Assembly: GCA_942159475.1 (NCBI GenBank)
Contig: OW804096.1
Location: 129,260,941-129,324,940, forward strand
Source of the DNA: Sthenelais limicola
Taxonomy: Eukaryota > Annelida > Polychaeta > Phyllodocida > Sigalionidae
Direction: 5' to 3'
DNA length: 64,000 nucleotides
The position numbers and the translations under genes were made by a program. The notes under the pieces were generated by a model. The model searched no databases. It saw nothing but the letters and a program-made list of their open reading frames with translations, and was not told the origin of the DNA. Positions 19,301-32,300 of the stretch are shown piece after piece. Position 1 is the first letter of the stretch, and each line of letters starts with the position of its first letter.

Positions 19301-22300
19301 TCAAGTTCAGTTGATGAAGGCTTTCTTGCGTCTCTAACGAGTTCCTTCCAAATGGTTAGCGCCACATATCGGCACATTTCCGGTGCTCGTGTATTTGTAA
19401 TTTTGTTAAAGCTTCGACATAACGGTCAATTCCAGACATTGTTGCTATGCAAGAGATATCCGCGCTTTCTACAGTATTGTCATCAGCAGTATTGTAAGAG
19501 TGATCGAAACGTCCCTAAGTATACAACCCTGGTCGTAAGACCACCCATGACGTGGTCTAGGAGGGTTACATCAAAGACATACACCCATGCTTGCACTATA
19601 GTACCAATGCAGACCAATTATTGTGAAATAGAATAGGCTACTCGAACAAGAAGAGGCGGGTGGGTGTGGTTCATGTATGAGAATCATTTTTTACATTGGA
19701 TTCTATATGGATTTGGGGAAATGATGCTTGGTTGACCAATATACTCCATAGATTCAATCACCTTCCTAAAATATGCATCGCATTTGACCTTTGAAATATA
19801 CGTAAGTTTCCTATTTTAAATTTGGACATAAGGACAATAATGATTAAAATACGATTTATGGAACTAGCCTCGGAACAAATTAGCGCGATAATTTTGACGA
19901 ATCAATCTATATATTTATGTTTTAAGAATATCGATGAAACTGAAATATGCTCTTATTCAATGATAAGATTGTCTTCGTAATTTGTGTGAGAAATCGTATG
20001 TGAATCTCGTATATCAGGTAGATATAAGGATAATGATAAACTTTGAATTGCACACACATTACAAGATCAAATAATGATAGGAACCACAAAATATGGAGAG
20101 AGTCACTGTGTTTTGATTCGCTAGGTTCCGCTTCTGTTGAACCATTGTTACTAGAAGAAGACAGAGGGTGTGAAATATAAGCCCTTTTCGGTGAAAAAGT
20201 CTCCTCCTTATGTAATCGGAAAAGACATGCTGGGCACATCTCGCTGAGAAGTGGCTCCCTTTCAGTATCAAATCGACATGGGCTATAACTGCCGAAAAAT
20301 AACCAACTGTCACCCGATGGAAAGTCGATGGGTTCATATAATTTGTGAAAGGGCTGTATAATGTGTATAAGGTGCATGCAATATTTAAATGGTTAAACTG
20401 ATGACATTCGAGGATCAGCTTGGCCATTATATTTGAAGGAAAACGATCGTATTCCACAAAGTGAAGACCTAGCTTGTGGATATATAAACAAGTTATGTGA
20501 ATTTTAATACTGGAGTGGGTGCATTTTCTTTATGAATTGGAGTCTTATCCAGCCACACAGGTCTTCACAACGTCGCAAGGAACAAGCGATTATTTACAAG
20601 AGGCAATTCGATCACAGAAATATCTAGTTATTTTGATATTCTTGGTGCTCGCAAGTGATCGCTAGGCCTTGCGACCAAATGGAGGATTTGAGTAGGCTGT
20701 TCTAGGTCGCAAGGTCGCATGTAGATTAAGGATCGCAAACACTCGCTTGTTCTGTCTAGTCTAGAAGTCATACATTGCTTGAATGATTTCTGTGGAAGGA
20801 ACAGTTCCAATCATTAAATCCATTTATAAAGTGTACCTTCATCTGACCAGGATTCAAGGACAAGCGACAACTATTTCAGGGATACACATGGTCAAAGTAC
20901 AAAATTGTGAGAACACTATACTGGATTAGACCTGTTATGTGCTCCCCATAGTATAGACCTAGGTATATCCTTTGAAAGAGATGCTTCTTGCTGGAACCAA
21001 AATGTCTAGAGCGCACTGAGCTATTAATTTTGTGAAAGTAATATCCCTACAGGCGGCAAGGAAAAAGGAATACCTATGTAACGAAATGGCATTATGTCTT
21101 AGTTGTAACGTATATATTGGTCTTCGATTTAGTCTCCCCTCTCAGAAAGAGGAGCCTGAAGAGACACATTGCGGACCCGGGACATGATTGATAACAGGGT
21201 CTTGTGAACTGGGTACGTGATACATTGTCACTAGAATAGTGGAAATCTATTAGTGGGAATTATTTTCAACTCGAGATTCAATTATCTGTGCCTCGTGAAG
21301 AATATTTAAAATAGAATTAACAATTCAGGACAATATGGTCTCGTTTAGTCACTGTATCTTTAATACAGCTGCACCTAATTTAAATTGTTAACTTCCGAAA
21401 AAAAGATTTGAGTAAACCAAGGTCTACCTCGCCAACAAAGAAAGAGATCTTTCCCTACAAGGGGCTCTATAGCATTCTTCCACAATAGGAGGTGACATGT
21501 GGAAGAAAAAAGAATATTTAGCTTGTCAAACACGTTTCAATCACGGTCCAACGTTATACGTTCAATATTTTGGCAGGGTTCATTGGCTACTAGCAAGAAA
21601 TAACGTCAGCTAAACGTTAAATTATCACGGGGGTGCTTTTATTAGAATGATACAGGACACATGAAACGTTGGAATGCATTGTGTCTATATTGTATAAACA
21701 ATGTATCATGAACAAGAATATCACTTGATGAGGTTTCCAAACGGGTCAATATCGGTCTCTGCTAGGGAGAGTCTGTACAAATACAAATACAAGGGATGTC
21801 ATACAGCCCAGGGATATTATTTGTAAAAGCGATGTTGGCAAGGCCTTAGTTTTTGTTCCTAGTAGATTAAAGTCTACAGCCATGGATAGCACCGAGGTAG
21901 ATTTTTATTCGTATAGAGCAGGATGATTACTTCAACCTTCAGTCACGAGGATAATGGGCTTTGATGTATACATTCCCTCTCTAGGATCTTGAGTGATTGG
22001 AAATGAAAGCTCGAGTGATCCGTCATTCTGACAAAAGTTCCTAATTCTAAGTGGCATGGAGATACTTTTAGAGTGAAAACATTAGCATATTTATCCTTGA
22101 GGCTAATTTAAATGTAAAACGACAAACATTCCTTTGTACAGGTAATGAAGAGGTACCTGGGAATGAAAAGGGCAAGGAATGTGAAACAGGAGTCAGCCCC
22201 CTCAATTAAGATTTTTAAAAATGCCCAGGAACATAAACTACCGATACCTAGAACTTAATCCATGATTAGCCAACACACTCGAGCTGCTTTTGGATTGGCC

Positions 22301-22887
22301 AAAGTTACAGGAAAATGCCTTGTCGATCGCCTTTTGCGAAAGCAACAGTGTCAGAATATGGTTTTACCAAAGCCTCTTTGGTTTTACCACAACACCAATT
22401 TGGAAAGCCGTATGACACAATGGATGCAAAAGCGCACATAACTTTCATATTCTTCACAATATTTCTTGATCTGTCAGAAAATAATAAAAGGCCAGTCCGC
22501 GGCCAACGCCCATTGCAAGGGAGGGGTGTTATGTTGTGATGTAGCTCGGTATATCCCGGAATAGTGGAAGGCCAATGTCTCCTCGTTGCTTCGTTGAAAT
22601 TATGAATGTATGGTTATCATAAGATGTATATCTGTGTTAAAAATGACCGAATTTTTCGTTGGAATGAAGGAGAGTAGTGGCCTTGTGCATGTCAATTGTA
22701 AGGTCATGGCACTATTCTATTGTATACTAAAAGTCACTTCCCTATAATTCCTGTGAATATATTTTTTGAATCGCAGCAACTGGTATTTGTTTCATGAACG
22801 TTGGTGGCACGAAGTGAGATTACTACTTACATGTACTTAGAGGTGAACTCAAGCCAATACCGTCCATTTAACAGAAGTCAGTCTCAC

Positions 22888-22934
22888 CAACGAGTATCAC
22901 TTTATACTTCAACGAGTATCACTTTATACTCGTT
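22888..22934. repeat. 22-bp tandem duplication with CAACGAG/CTCGTT ends
   Basis: CAACGAGTATCACTTTATAC is present twice in tandem (22888 and 22910), followed by ATACTCGTT, so the second copy also forms a hairpin (AACGAGTAT / ATACTCGTT). It shares its core with the other small palindromes in this gene's introns. Confidence 0.8.
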
Positions 22935-25340
22935 AGTTACATCTAACCCGTGTATGTAGGGGTGATATATTTTGGGGTCAAAAATGAAGGTGTCAAATTC
23001 ATATCGAATTCACCAACATTCCTTTAGAAGTACAAAACACATTCTTTTGCACGGTTGCAGTATCAAATGATTTATGTTCGATGATCCATTTGAGATAAAT
23101 ATTTTCCAACCAACCACAGTTATTTCAAAGGGAGTCACTGTAATATCATGTTAAATTTGTCCCTTGATAAAAACATCATTGCATGAGTAATTTGAAGAAT
23201 GCAGAGAAGGAAATATTAAATTAAGATATTCAACTGTAAAATTCCTTAATGTAAACAAAGACTTGTGCGGAGAGGAAATACTTAACATGGCTATGATGGA
23301 CGTTTTTAGAAATTCGTCTCAGTCCTGAGACAGTAGTTGTGAAAAAAATTTAGCTTGACAAAACAAACCATTAATAATGATTATGGAAGTTCACAAATCC
23401 TTCTACTGAAGATCTGTTAATAAATAAGATCAGGAAATGGCCCGGTGGAGTTGAGAAAAGGCAGAAATCCCAACTCCTCTGTTGAAGAGGCCCCCGTGGA
23501 GACATCAAAGCGATGGGGCCCTTTTAGGAAACGCTTGCAATTTTCAACAGCTCAAAACAGAACATCAAAACTCTCTATGTGAGAAGTGCTGTTACTCAGT
23601 CTGATCTGACATGAAAAGTTGGAGATGAGTCTTCAGTGTGTTGTTGACACCTACGTACCATTACTTGGAAGTTTCCAGGAGAGTGTAAAGAGGTTCAGTC
23701 AAAATCTTAAAAAGAGGTTTCCCTCTTCCAGAATAGAATATTGAACACAAACAGGGTAACATAACATCTTATGATTGTTAACTAGGACCAGAGACGTTGG
23801 GAGAACAGCGTGAGAATAGACAATTACCATGCCACTGATAAGTTTGAAATCATCCATAATTCTCATATAAACAACACAGATCTATGACTATGTGCCGTTT
23901 GACGAAATATAATGTAGACGAACAACATTAATTAGTCCATCACTCTTAAAAGGAACATAAATAACTGCACATACAAAGATAAATAACCGTTGAATGCAAT
24001 ATTAAATCACTTATATTTGACTATGTGGCAACTACCTTGAGAAAGATTATAATAGATAAAAATAAAAAATATACCTAGAAATCATAGAAAGATTGATTAT
24101 TGTCGTGTAAAAGCCTAACATCTTTTTAGTTCTACAACAGTCAGGTGCGTCTGGGCACTTCTTTCAACACAACAATCCCCCCAGGTAAGAGTTAGCGTAA
24201 AACTTTAAACGCTAGTGATCCATCTCTGTCAACAAAGTGTCAGCAAACGTCTCAAGGAGCCGCACAGCCATTGCCAGTCTATATGAGCATGGATATATTT
24301 GACAATTATGTAAGGAATCCCTCGAGAATTCCAATATCCATTTTTATTATAGCTTTTTTGCTTAGTTGACTCATCCTTTCAATGTGTTTTATCTTTGAAT
24401 AACATGGAGTCAAGTACACCTTTAACTGCTTTGTCAATGGATATGGCGCCTATATGATGCTGTTTTTGGTATAATTTCGGGACAAATCCTTGGAAATTGA
24501 AAAAAATAAAATATCAAAGTTTGTAAACGAGTTTATACGATTACAAATAAAAACAATGAGATAATCTTACGCCTCTTTAATTTAGTATCTCAACCTGATT
24601 AATGATCTATTTTCTCCTTCTTTATATATATGGTATCAACACATAATGTATTCATAACAGATAACAATGTTGAAGGTGAAGCTTAATTTCCAATAATTAT
24701 TGTATTTTGGGCTTTGCATTGATCACTTCCATGTTTAACATGCACGAATTAGGCATTTAAATCACAGGAAAGCAAAAAGTAGGTACCTTCAAGTCTCTGG
24801 GCAGAATGTAAAATTGTAGACTGAGGTTCCCTGCACATAATGATATTCATCATCCCCCAAACTAAATCAGTAATATTTATGTAAATTCTTATTTCATTTC
24901 AAACCTGAACTATATCTTGTCACCAAATCACTAATATGATTGCTCTCAGCAAAGTGTAGATTAATTGTTTAAAGTGCTTTAATCTCTCTTCTCCTAATAA
25001 ATTCAGTAAGTACTTGGCATCAGTGCATCTCTTTCAGACACCAAGTACGAACTACTTATGGGTCAGATTTTCAGAAAATGTACATTTGGCAGCTCTACAC
25101 ATTTAGGAAATTCTCCTAAATTAGGCTGAAATGAGAAGAATACCGGGAATATTTGAGTATATTTGGTATCGCATGGATTTAAAGTATCAGTTCTGTTATG
25201 TTTAACTGCATTTTGAAGCTCATTTTTGTCTTAAATATGGGTTATTTGAGAGGATTGATGAAGGCGAATTGTACATTTTCTGAAAATCTTACCCTTATAC
25301 TCCGTGGAATGCATTGCCTTACCCCAATGTCCGAACTTGT

Positions 25341-25397
25341 GGGGTAACCATGCAACGAGAGTGGAAGAAGCTTCTTCCACTCTCGTTGGGGTAACCA
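25341..25397. mobile_element. perfect 36-bp palindrome flanked by 10-bp direct repeats
   Basis: CAACGAGAGTGGAAGAAG (25353-25370) is followed immediately by its exact reverse complement (25371-25388). GGGGTAACCA lies on both sides (25341-25350 and 25388-25397), as expected for a target-site duplication. There is no spacer or coding capacity. Confidence 0.7.
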
Positions 25398-26209
25398 ATA
25401 GTAATTTAGTCAGCTGATTTGGTTTGATGTCGCTATTTCTCCGGCCAACCGAGAATAAAATCATGGTAGAGGCCGAACAGAAGCGCTATAGTTTCATCAA
25501 TCCCCTGCAAACACGTAGCTTCAACAAGAACATTTATCCATATATGGCATGATCACGTCGCGTGGTTCAAGTTAAACAATTGGAGAATGTTTTCTCAAAC
25601 CGGAAAAAAAACTGTGGTTGGCTCTGAAGGATCATTTGTGTATTGGGACTTGTGGTCATGGAAGCAAAGAACCAACTTCGAAACATCCCAAAGTAGATCA
25701 CTTGAGACGTTGTGGCGTCCAAAATTGACATATGTCTCTCTTCCTCTCTTGGCCTGGGAGAGTGTGTTTTTGAGAATGCACGCGCATGATGCAAATCATA
25801 AATCATGGTGGCACTGGGACGAAAAGCCACCTGGTTCCCATCTGGAGCCCCAGTCTCTCCAAGCGGAAGACCTTTGTCTTCAATGTGGATTTGTCCATTT
25901 TTATTCAGAAACCATATTGTACAAAAAAAAACTTGGGTAAAAAGAATAGGGGAGCGACATTGTCTAGTTCTCGTCGCTTAAAACGGGTATACTCCTCTCT
26001 AATGAGGAGATTTGTCAAGTAAAAATCTTGGCCACTGCGGTTCGATGAAATCTCACGATCTTAGACAGACTTCATTCACATTATTTATTGAAGAAACTGA
26101 AAGTGAGAGCTGCTGGGATGTGGACGATTGTCTCAGAATGTGGGACTATAGGAAAGGTGGCATCACTTTCATTATTGTGGTCGGGATATTATTAAAGAAG
26201 ATTACCTAC

Positions 26210-26305
26210 CTACATCGCCACAGGATGGAGACACTTGGCCACTTGGGCAGAGACAGAGATTTGGTCGCATACAGGTGCCCTCGCCACACACACCCGTGCA
26301 CACAG
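26210..26305 (-). CDS. fibrillin exon 3: EGF domain 1
   Basis: Residues about 70-101, with cysteines in PVCTGVCGEGTCMRPNLC and then LCPSGQ...SCGD. This is the short non-calcium-binding EGF that follows the FUN segment. The acceptor is TTTTTTCAG. Several GT dinucleotides overlap at the 3' end (GATGTAGGTAGGTAA). The donor after GTAG was chosen because only it keeps phase 1 into exon 4. Confidence 0.94.
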   Translation of the reverse strand: MCARVCVARAPVCDQISVSAQVAKCLHPVAM

Positions 26306-29300
26306 CTGAAAAAATAGAATCCAGTCATTAAGTATGGTATACAAACATAGTAATATCTCACATAAATCTAGCTAAGCTGCCACACAACCAAATAATCCAT
26401 CTTAGCATAGTCACATCAAAGTCACTCGAAGTTAGGCAATTGCTCGTTGCTTGGGCGATGTTGGATAGATTAAAAGCCAATGCATGCAAAGTTAATACAA
26501 AGAGGAAGTATTAATAACACACATGTGCCTCAATTGTGTGTACGAAGGATTTAACTTGTATTCTCAATAGGAATGGGCTTAATGAAAGCCATGTGGCAGA
26601 CCATTACACCATAGAAGAGCGCCACGGATTTCCACATATATGAACTACACACCATTAGATGCTTAATAGAGCACAGTGAACTATGCTCTTCTGTCTCCCC
26701 GTGTTGGGCTATGTGGAGGAATGTATGCATGTTGTTTAACCAACTATATTTTGCCTTAAAAAAATCAAGGGATCAAGTGCACCACAAAATATTTGCCTTT
26801 TTAAAAAATGCATTCACATTAAGGTACTCCCACACATTTGTCATGCATTCTGAACCAGGGGGAGCCCAATAGTCGCAAGGCGGACAATTAATCTTTTATC
26901 TTCACGTACATGTACTATAATGTTTCTAGACGAAATTAGATATACGCGCTGTATTCTTACGAGTGCAATCCACTGTCGATGTTGGTCAAATGTACATATC
27001 ACATCAATGCTGAACCTTAATGCAAGTGATCGATGACATGTATTTATGCCACCTTTAATACATTATGGGCCCTAAAGCAAAATCTGGTGATTAATGTACC
27101 CAACGATAAGACATATTATGTGCTATAATTCCAGGCCTCTGAATTTATCACTTCAATGATAACCCTGGTGCTACTTGGCTTTCTTTGAAAGCTCACATCA
27201 CGTATTCCCCATTGGGGTAGGATGGCCTGGGGGGATTTGTACGTGCCATACACCCGGATGGACATATCAATGATCTAGTCCATGTTTTGGGGCGTGTACT
27301 CTTTAATCATTGATCTGGATTTAACCCGGTTTTCTAATTGTGGTCAGCTGTGAGAACATCGGAGGAGGTCTGACCGTGACCTTGCATTGGTTTTGTGGGT
27401 GGTCAGGGCCCCTACAGCCATCAATCATGGTCACAGACTTCCCTGAAGCAGGCTATGGGTGCATTCTACATGATATGTAAACCATTGGGGAGGATCTTTC
27501 ATTCATATACCACACGTCTAGCCTTTAGTATAAGGAGTTTAACGCGCGTGTTCCATGCAAGCAGTCCTGTCAATGAAGCTCACAGACTTCCGCTAATGTG
27601 TGTAGACATTTTTTTCAACTCTGGATCAAATTGATAAAAAAAAAAGGTGGAGTGGAGACGATTATTTGCGCGTGGAAATGATCCGAGCGGAAATACACGG
27701 TGCCAGACGGCCCGCGGCGTCCATTAAAGGTCAAATTATACTGCAGGAGACGAATATTGACCACGCCCCGTGGAAGTGGTTTCCATATGAAGGGGAAGAA
27801 ACAGACATTGGCAGGCTCGAGGGTACAAGGTAGGGGGAAAGGAAGGGGGAGGATGAGGACAAGGGTGGAAGAGGAAGATGTGATGGAGGCGAGATTGGAG
27901 TGACAGGAGCTTACTGTTGTTGAGATGTGAGTTTGGAAGCGAGGTATACTATTAATAGAATAATATTGAAATTAAAGAATTGTAAAGCATGACGCCATGA
28001 GAGAAAATGTAGTTGTGGAAATATTTAGGCGCTATTATATGGGGGGAACTTTTTACAAAAAAGAGAACAATTTAACAACACTCCTCCATACGGGGGCGGG
28101 GAGTTCTACCAATCGGTTTTACCCAATCTTGGTAGTAATTTTATTTAAAAAATAACAATGGATGAAAACGAAGAACAAATCGAGCAGATGGAGGCAGTGA
28201 ACTGTCTCTTCAGTCTCAATCATCCAAATTATATGATTTTATTTGAAACGTTATAAAAAGATCAGACCGGAAGGTAACAATCGATCGGTGCCCCCCCCCC
28301 CGCCCCCCCCCCCCCAGCAGATTCTTCACGATAAAACTACATAAATCAATCATTGAATTATGGTTAAGTTATAATTGCTCCTTCCCTTTCCTTACCGATC
28401 TATATATTATTGAACTTAAACATGTTTGAACTAAAACATGTTTAACACCATTATGCACTATGTTTAAAGAATACCCTTTCTCGTTGAATTCACAATACCG
28501 TGGTAATATTTGTCGAACCACCATGTCCATACAATTTGGGAGCTGCTGTTGAATATCTTTTCAATGTACTTAAGTTGAGGTATTTCATCGCATTTTGCCA
28601 AGGTAAAATTACACCACCACATGCTTGTCTAACAACAGGAAAAACCTGTCATGTGCTAACGTTTCTTTTTCATTCTCTAGACTAAGAAAAATAAACAGTC
28701 AAATAACAAAAAATGGACGTCTCTGAGAAGCGCGTGCTTCGTTCAGGAGTTCTCGTCGATTGCTTTCTCTTGGATCTCTTGCTGTGGTAAGTCATGTGGA
28801 TGACAATGTTCTTGACAGCCTCCTCAAATGGCCAGCTTGACCTCTTGGCCCAGACTTTCGGGTCAATCTAAGTAAGCGAACCTGGCTTTCTCAACTTCTC
28901 AGTCTGCTTCAACCAGTACACCCCGACCCCCACCCCTACCTATACACTTTTCTTTGCAGAGTAATCCTCAAGATTTCACCCTTATGAATGAATCTGATAT
29001 GTGTGGATTGCTGGAACGTTATACACACAAATATATGTCTGTACAGATCCATGGGTGAATACAATATAAACAGGGACATATATCTTACATAGAATACACA
29101 AGTGAATATGTAATCTTATATTCATTCTTTTATCAGCTGAATACGACCCAAGTTGTTGATATTGAATTGCATGAGGGTAAGTTTTGTTAAAAAAGACAGG
29201 CTCTTAGAAGAAATTCTTCTATCATCATCACAACTCAAACATATTAACTGACCATGAACAGGCCCTTAGAAAGTAAAAAATCAAGATTTATCCTTACACC

Positions 29301-32300
29301 TAGATGGGGAATTATTTACATCAGACTTCAAACTATTTTTTTAGTATTTCCACTGATGCTTGTATGATCATTGCTCGAAAACCGCTATATTATATGAGGT
29401 TTCAGAAGAAATATCTGACCAGAAGTTCTCTCATCAGACAACCGTTTCATAGGAATATTATTTCAGGAGATTATTATCAATACGTAACTCTCTCTATCAC
29501 CTCGCTTGGGAGAAGGCTAGGCATGGGTGGGGCTTCTTCCCATAAGGATAACATTGCAAAAAGTAAACAAAAGCTGTCAAGGAACAGTCCCCTCATGCTA
29601 TTATATGTTTATAGAATTGTATTCAGGCAAGAGTGACTCACTGTGGTTCCAGTAGGTTGAAACAGTGCTCTACACAACAGATTGACTAAGGTAATGATGA
29701 TTTTATGAAAAATATACATAAAACAGTAACGATGTCTCCCTAAAAAAAACTTGTGATGTACAACCTAGGTAAAATAAATACCCCAAAAGGCTGCGACTGT
29801 GCTCCTGAAAAATAAGATATAAATACAAAGGTGGTCCCCTTAATAAAAAGCTTCCTACAGAAGCAATATAAGTAATTCTAATCCGCCCAGAAATTAATAT
29901 ATTAACTAATACCTTAATACCATTCTGTAATGTATACCCTCTCATTTTTTCATCGCTCACATACTGTCCCTCTTCTCTTACCATACATGCACCGATATTA
30001 TGGTATTATCATAACATATAATATGCAGATATATATCACAGCTGTATATATAAAAATAATATGCTTTGTTATATTACAAATGTACCAATTTTTAATGAAC
30101 ATTTCTCTCTCTTGTCACATAATGCTTCACTTGGGTAATACACTGCCCCAGGCTATGCATCAATCTCTGCGCGTCAGCTTTCAGTCAATCGAGATGTTGA
30201 AGTAATTGTTTGATCAGAAAATTACCCCCTTATATATACACAAGAATACAAAGCAAAAAGCAAGTTTTTCCCGGTTTTGATCCACATATATCTCTCTTAA
30301 CCTGTACTCCCTTCAGAGGGACGCCCCTCAGGCGGTAGGGGTGACATTGAATGAGAAATGTAATCATTGTCTGCTCTGTTACGTCTAGGCCGAAACGCAG
30401 CATTAGTCTTCTCCACAGGCACCAACATAACATAACCGAAATAATCTAAACAAAATCTCCAGAGGTAACTTCGAACTGGGTCAAGACTCAGGGCTTCAGC
30501 CGGTCTCTACTCGTAATGGGGCAGAGGAAGGGCTGGGATCTTTGATTATAGATATGTATACATACAAGAAAGCGGCACATCTCTAAGGACCCACGCGACT
30601 ACTTCCACCCTAACACAAACCCTAAACCCAGCCCCCTTAATCCTGGCATGAAGTAAAAAAAAGAATGACTCCAAAAGGTCGGTTTGTTATCTCCATCGAT
30701 CCTACTGAGCTGCTCCAACTGAATTTGTTTTCTTTATTTCAACTCAAAATATTTCTTTTTCCCCTATGGGCATCCCGACTTCTTGCATGGTACTACTCCA
30801 ACTAGTAAGCGATTTAAAATAGATAGTAAAACTGCTTAACTCCGCCTATTTCCTGCAAAAGTGGCAGCATGAGCCTATCCTTAGAACGATAGAATTTATC
30901 ATGTATTTTTTTCCCACTGTCACTGACGAATTTCCTTGTCGTGATGATAACAATAAAGTACATCGTGAGTAGGGACCCTGGTTTGCGTTGTGAATTGCAC
31001 AACTCCATCCATAGTACTACTGTGTTGTGGTTTTATGAAGGGGTCGGGCAAAACAACAAACCTTTTATCCGCTTTTATATGTTTTTTCCCTTTACTCCAA
31101 CGGATTTAAATTGCAGCAACATGTCCTCTTAGAATGGATAACTGTTTTCACTCGATAACTGCTTTCACTCTTCACCGTGGAGACTCATAAAATTGCTCAT
31201 AAATTCTTATCAGTGTGACATTTTGTTTGTGCTTTGTAAAGTCCTAACGAGTAATTAATAAAGACTCTAAGAGATTCTATTTATTTCCAGAAGTACACCT
31301 CAAAGCAATTCATCAATTTATTTCACAAGGTATTAAATCCTAGGTGGGTTGGAATGATATGGCTCATTTGAACGTGGGGGGTCTAGAATACCTCATTAGT
31401 CATCCCAGGCTGATGGCCAAGAATCCGGCTACCAGGCTTTGTCTTTGCCACTCGTGTAAATGTTTGTCCAATACTAAGTGGTTGCACGCGTCATCGGGGC
31501 TGGGGAATCAGTGTTGAAGTAGGCGAATCCCGTAGGGACCAACTTCTACTGCAATGATCAGGGAAGAACCTTTTCCTGATTCATGCCTCCTCTCCACATA
31601 ATGGACACTTTAGTGTTGCAACAGGATCAACCTGTTTATAGACAAGAAGTGCTTAGTTTAAGGTATATGTATAACGCTTTATATACATCTTCTGCTGCTG
31701 AAGAACAAGTGTGAACTAGGAAAACAAAGAAACACTACATTTACCAGTCAGGAGCACTCAAGAACCTAATATATTCAATAGGGTGCTCCTTCCTGATAGC
31801 AATTAGCATCAGCTATGGTCGTTAATAGACTGGACAAGAGGGGTTCTACTTGGATTAAAGCTTAGAGATAAAGGAATTACGAGGAGGGCGTCCTATTCGC
31901 ATCTAGTCTTCTGAGATGAAGTTGACATTCTCCCAGGTGCCCCATGGCACAGCGCACAGTGTTTAAAATAAGAGTAGCTCGATTTAATAAAGGTATATTA
32001 TATGCTGTAGCTGTATGTTTCACACTTTTCAGATACATCTATGACTCGTCCCTGATGGGACCCTTGCTGGCAAACATTCATAACATTATTCCTGGTGAAA
32101 ACTATACACTTTTTCATACATGGAATACATTTGCAACAATAATATCACTTTTTAGCCCTGCATGCCATTACGAGATATACATTATAAACATGATAACTGT
32201 CATAATTTTGATGGCATTGTGTATAAAAATTGCATATCAGCATGTGTATGTGCTTAGCCCATTTAGTTGATACATGATTGATATGCCACGAGCAAATGTT

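Larger units (their letters stand above)
16324..26209 (-). other. fibrillin intron 3 (9.9 kb)
   Basis: No exon with a fibrillin-type cysteine pattern was found. Longer open frames at 19922-20377 and 20059-20457 (minus) overlap in different frames and show no recognisable domain. Short repeats built on CAACGAG are at 22888-22934 and 25341-25397. The rest is unremarkable. Large 5' introns often hold regulatory elements, but nothing here can be assigned. Confidence 0.65.

Noticed and set aside
19922..20457. Two overlapping minus-strand open frames (151 and 132 codons) in intron 3
   Set aside because: No recognisable domain, they overlap in different frames, and neither has fibrillin-like cysteines. 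Chance is likely in a 10 kb intron.
28291..28315. Poly-C tract as a functional element
   Set aside because: A simple homopolymer in a large intron; its length may not be reliable.
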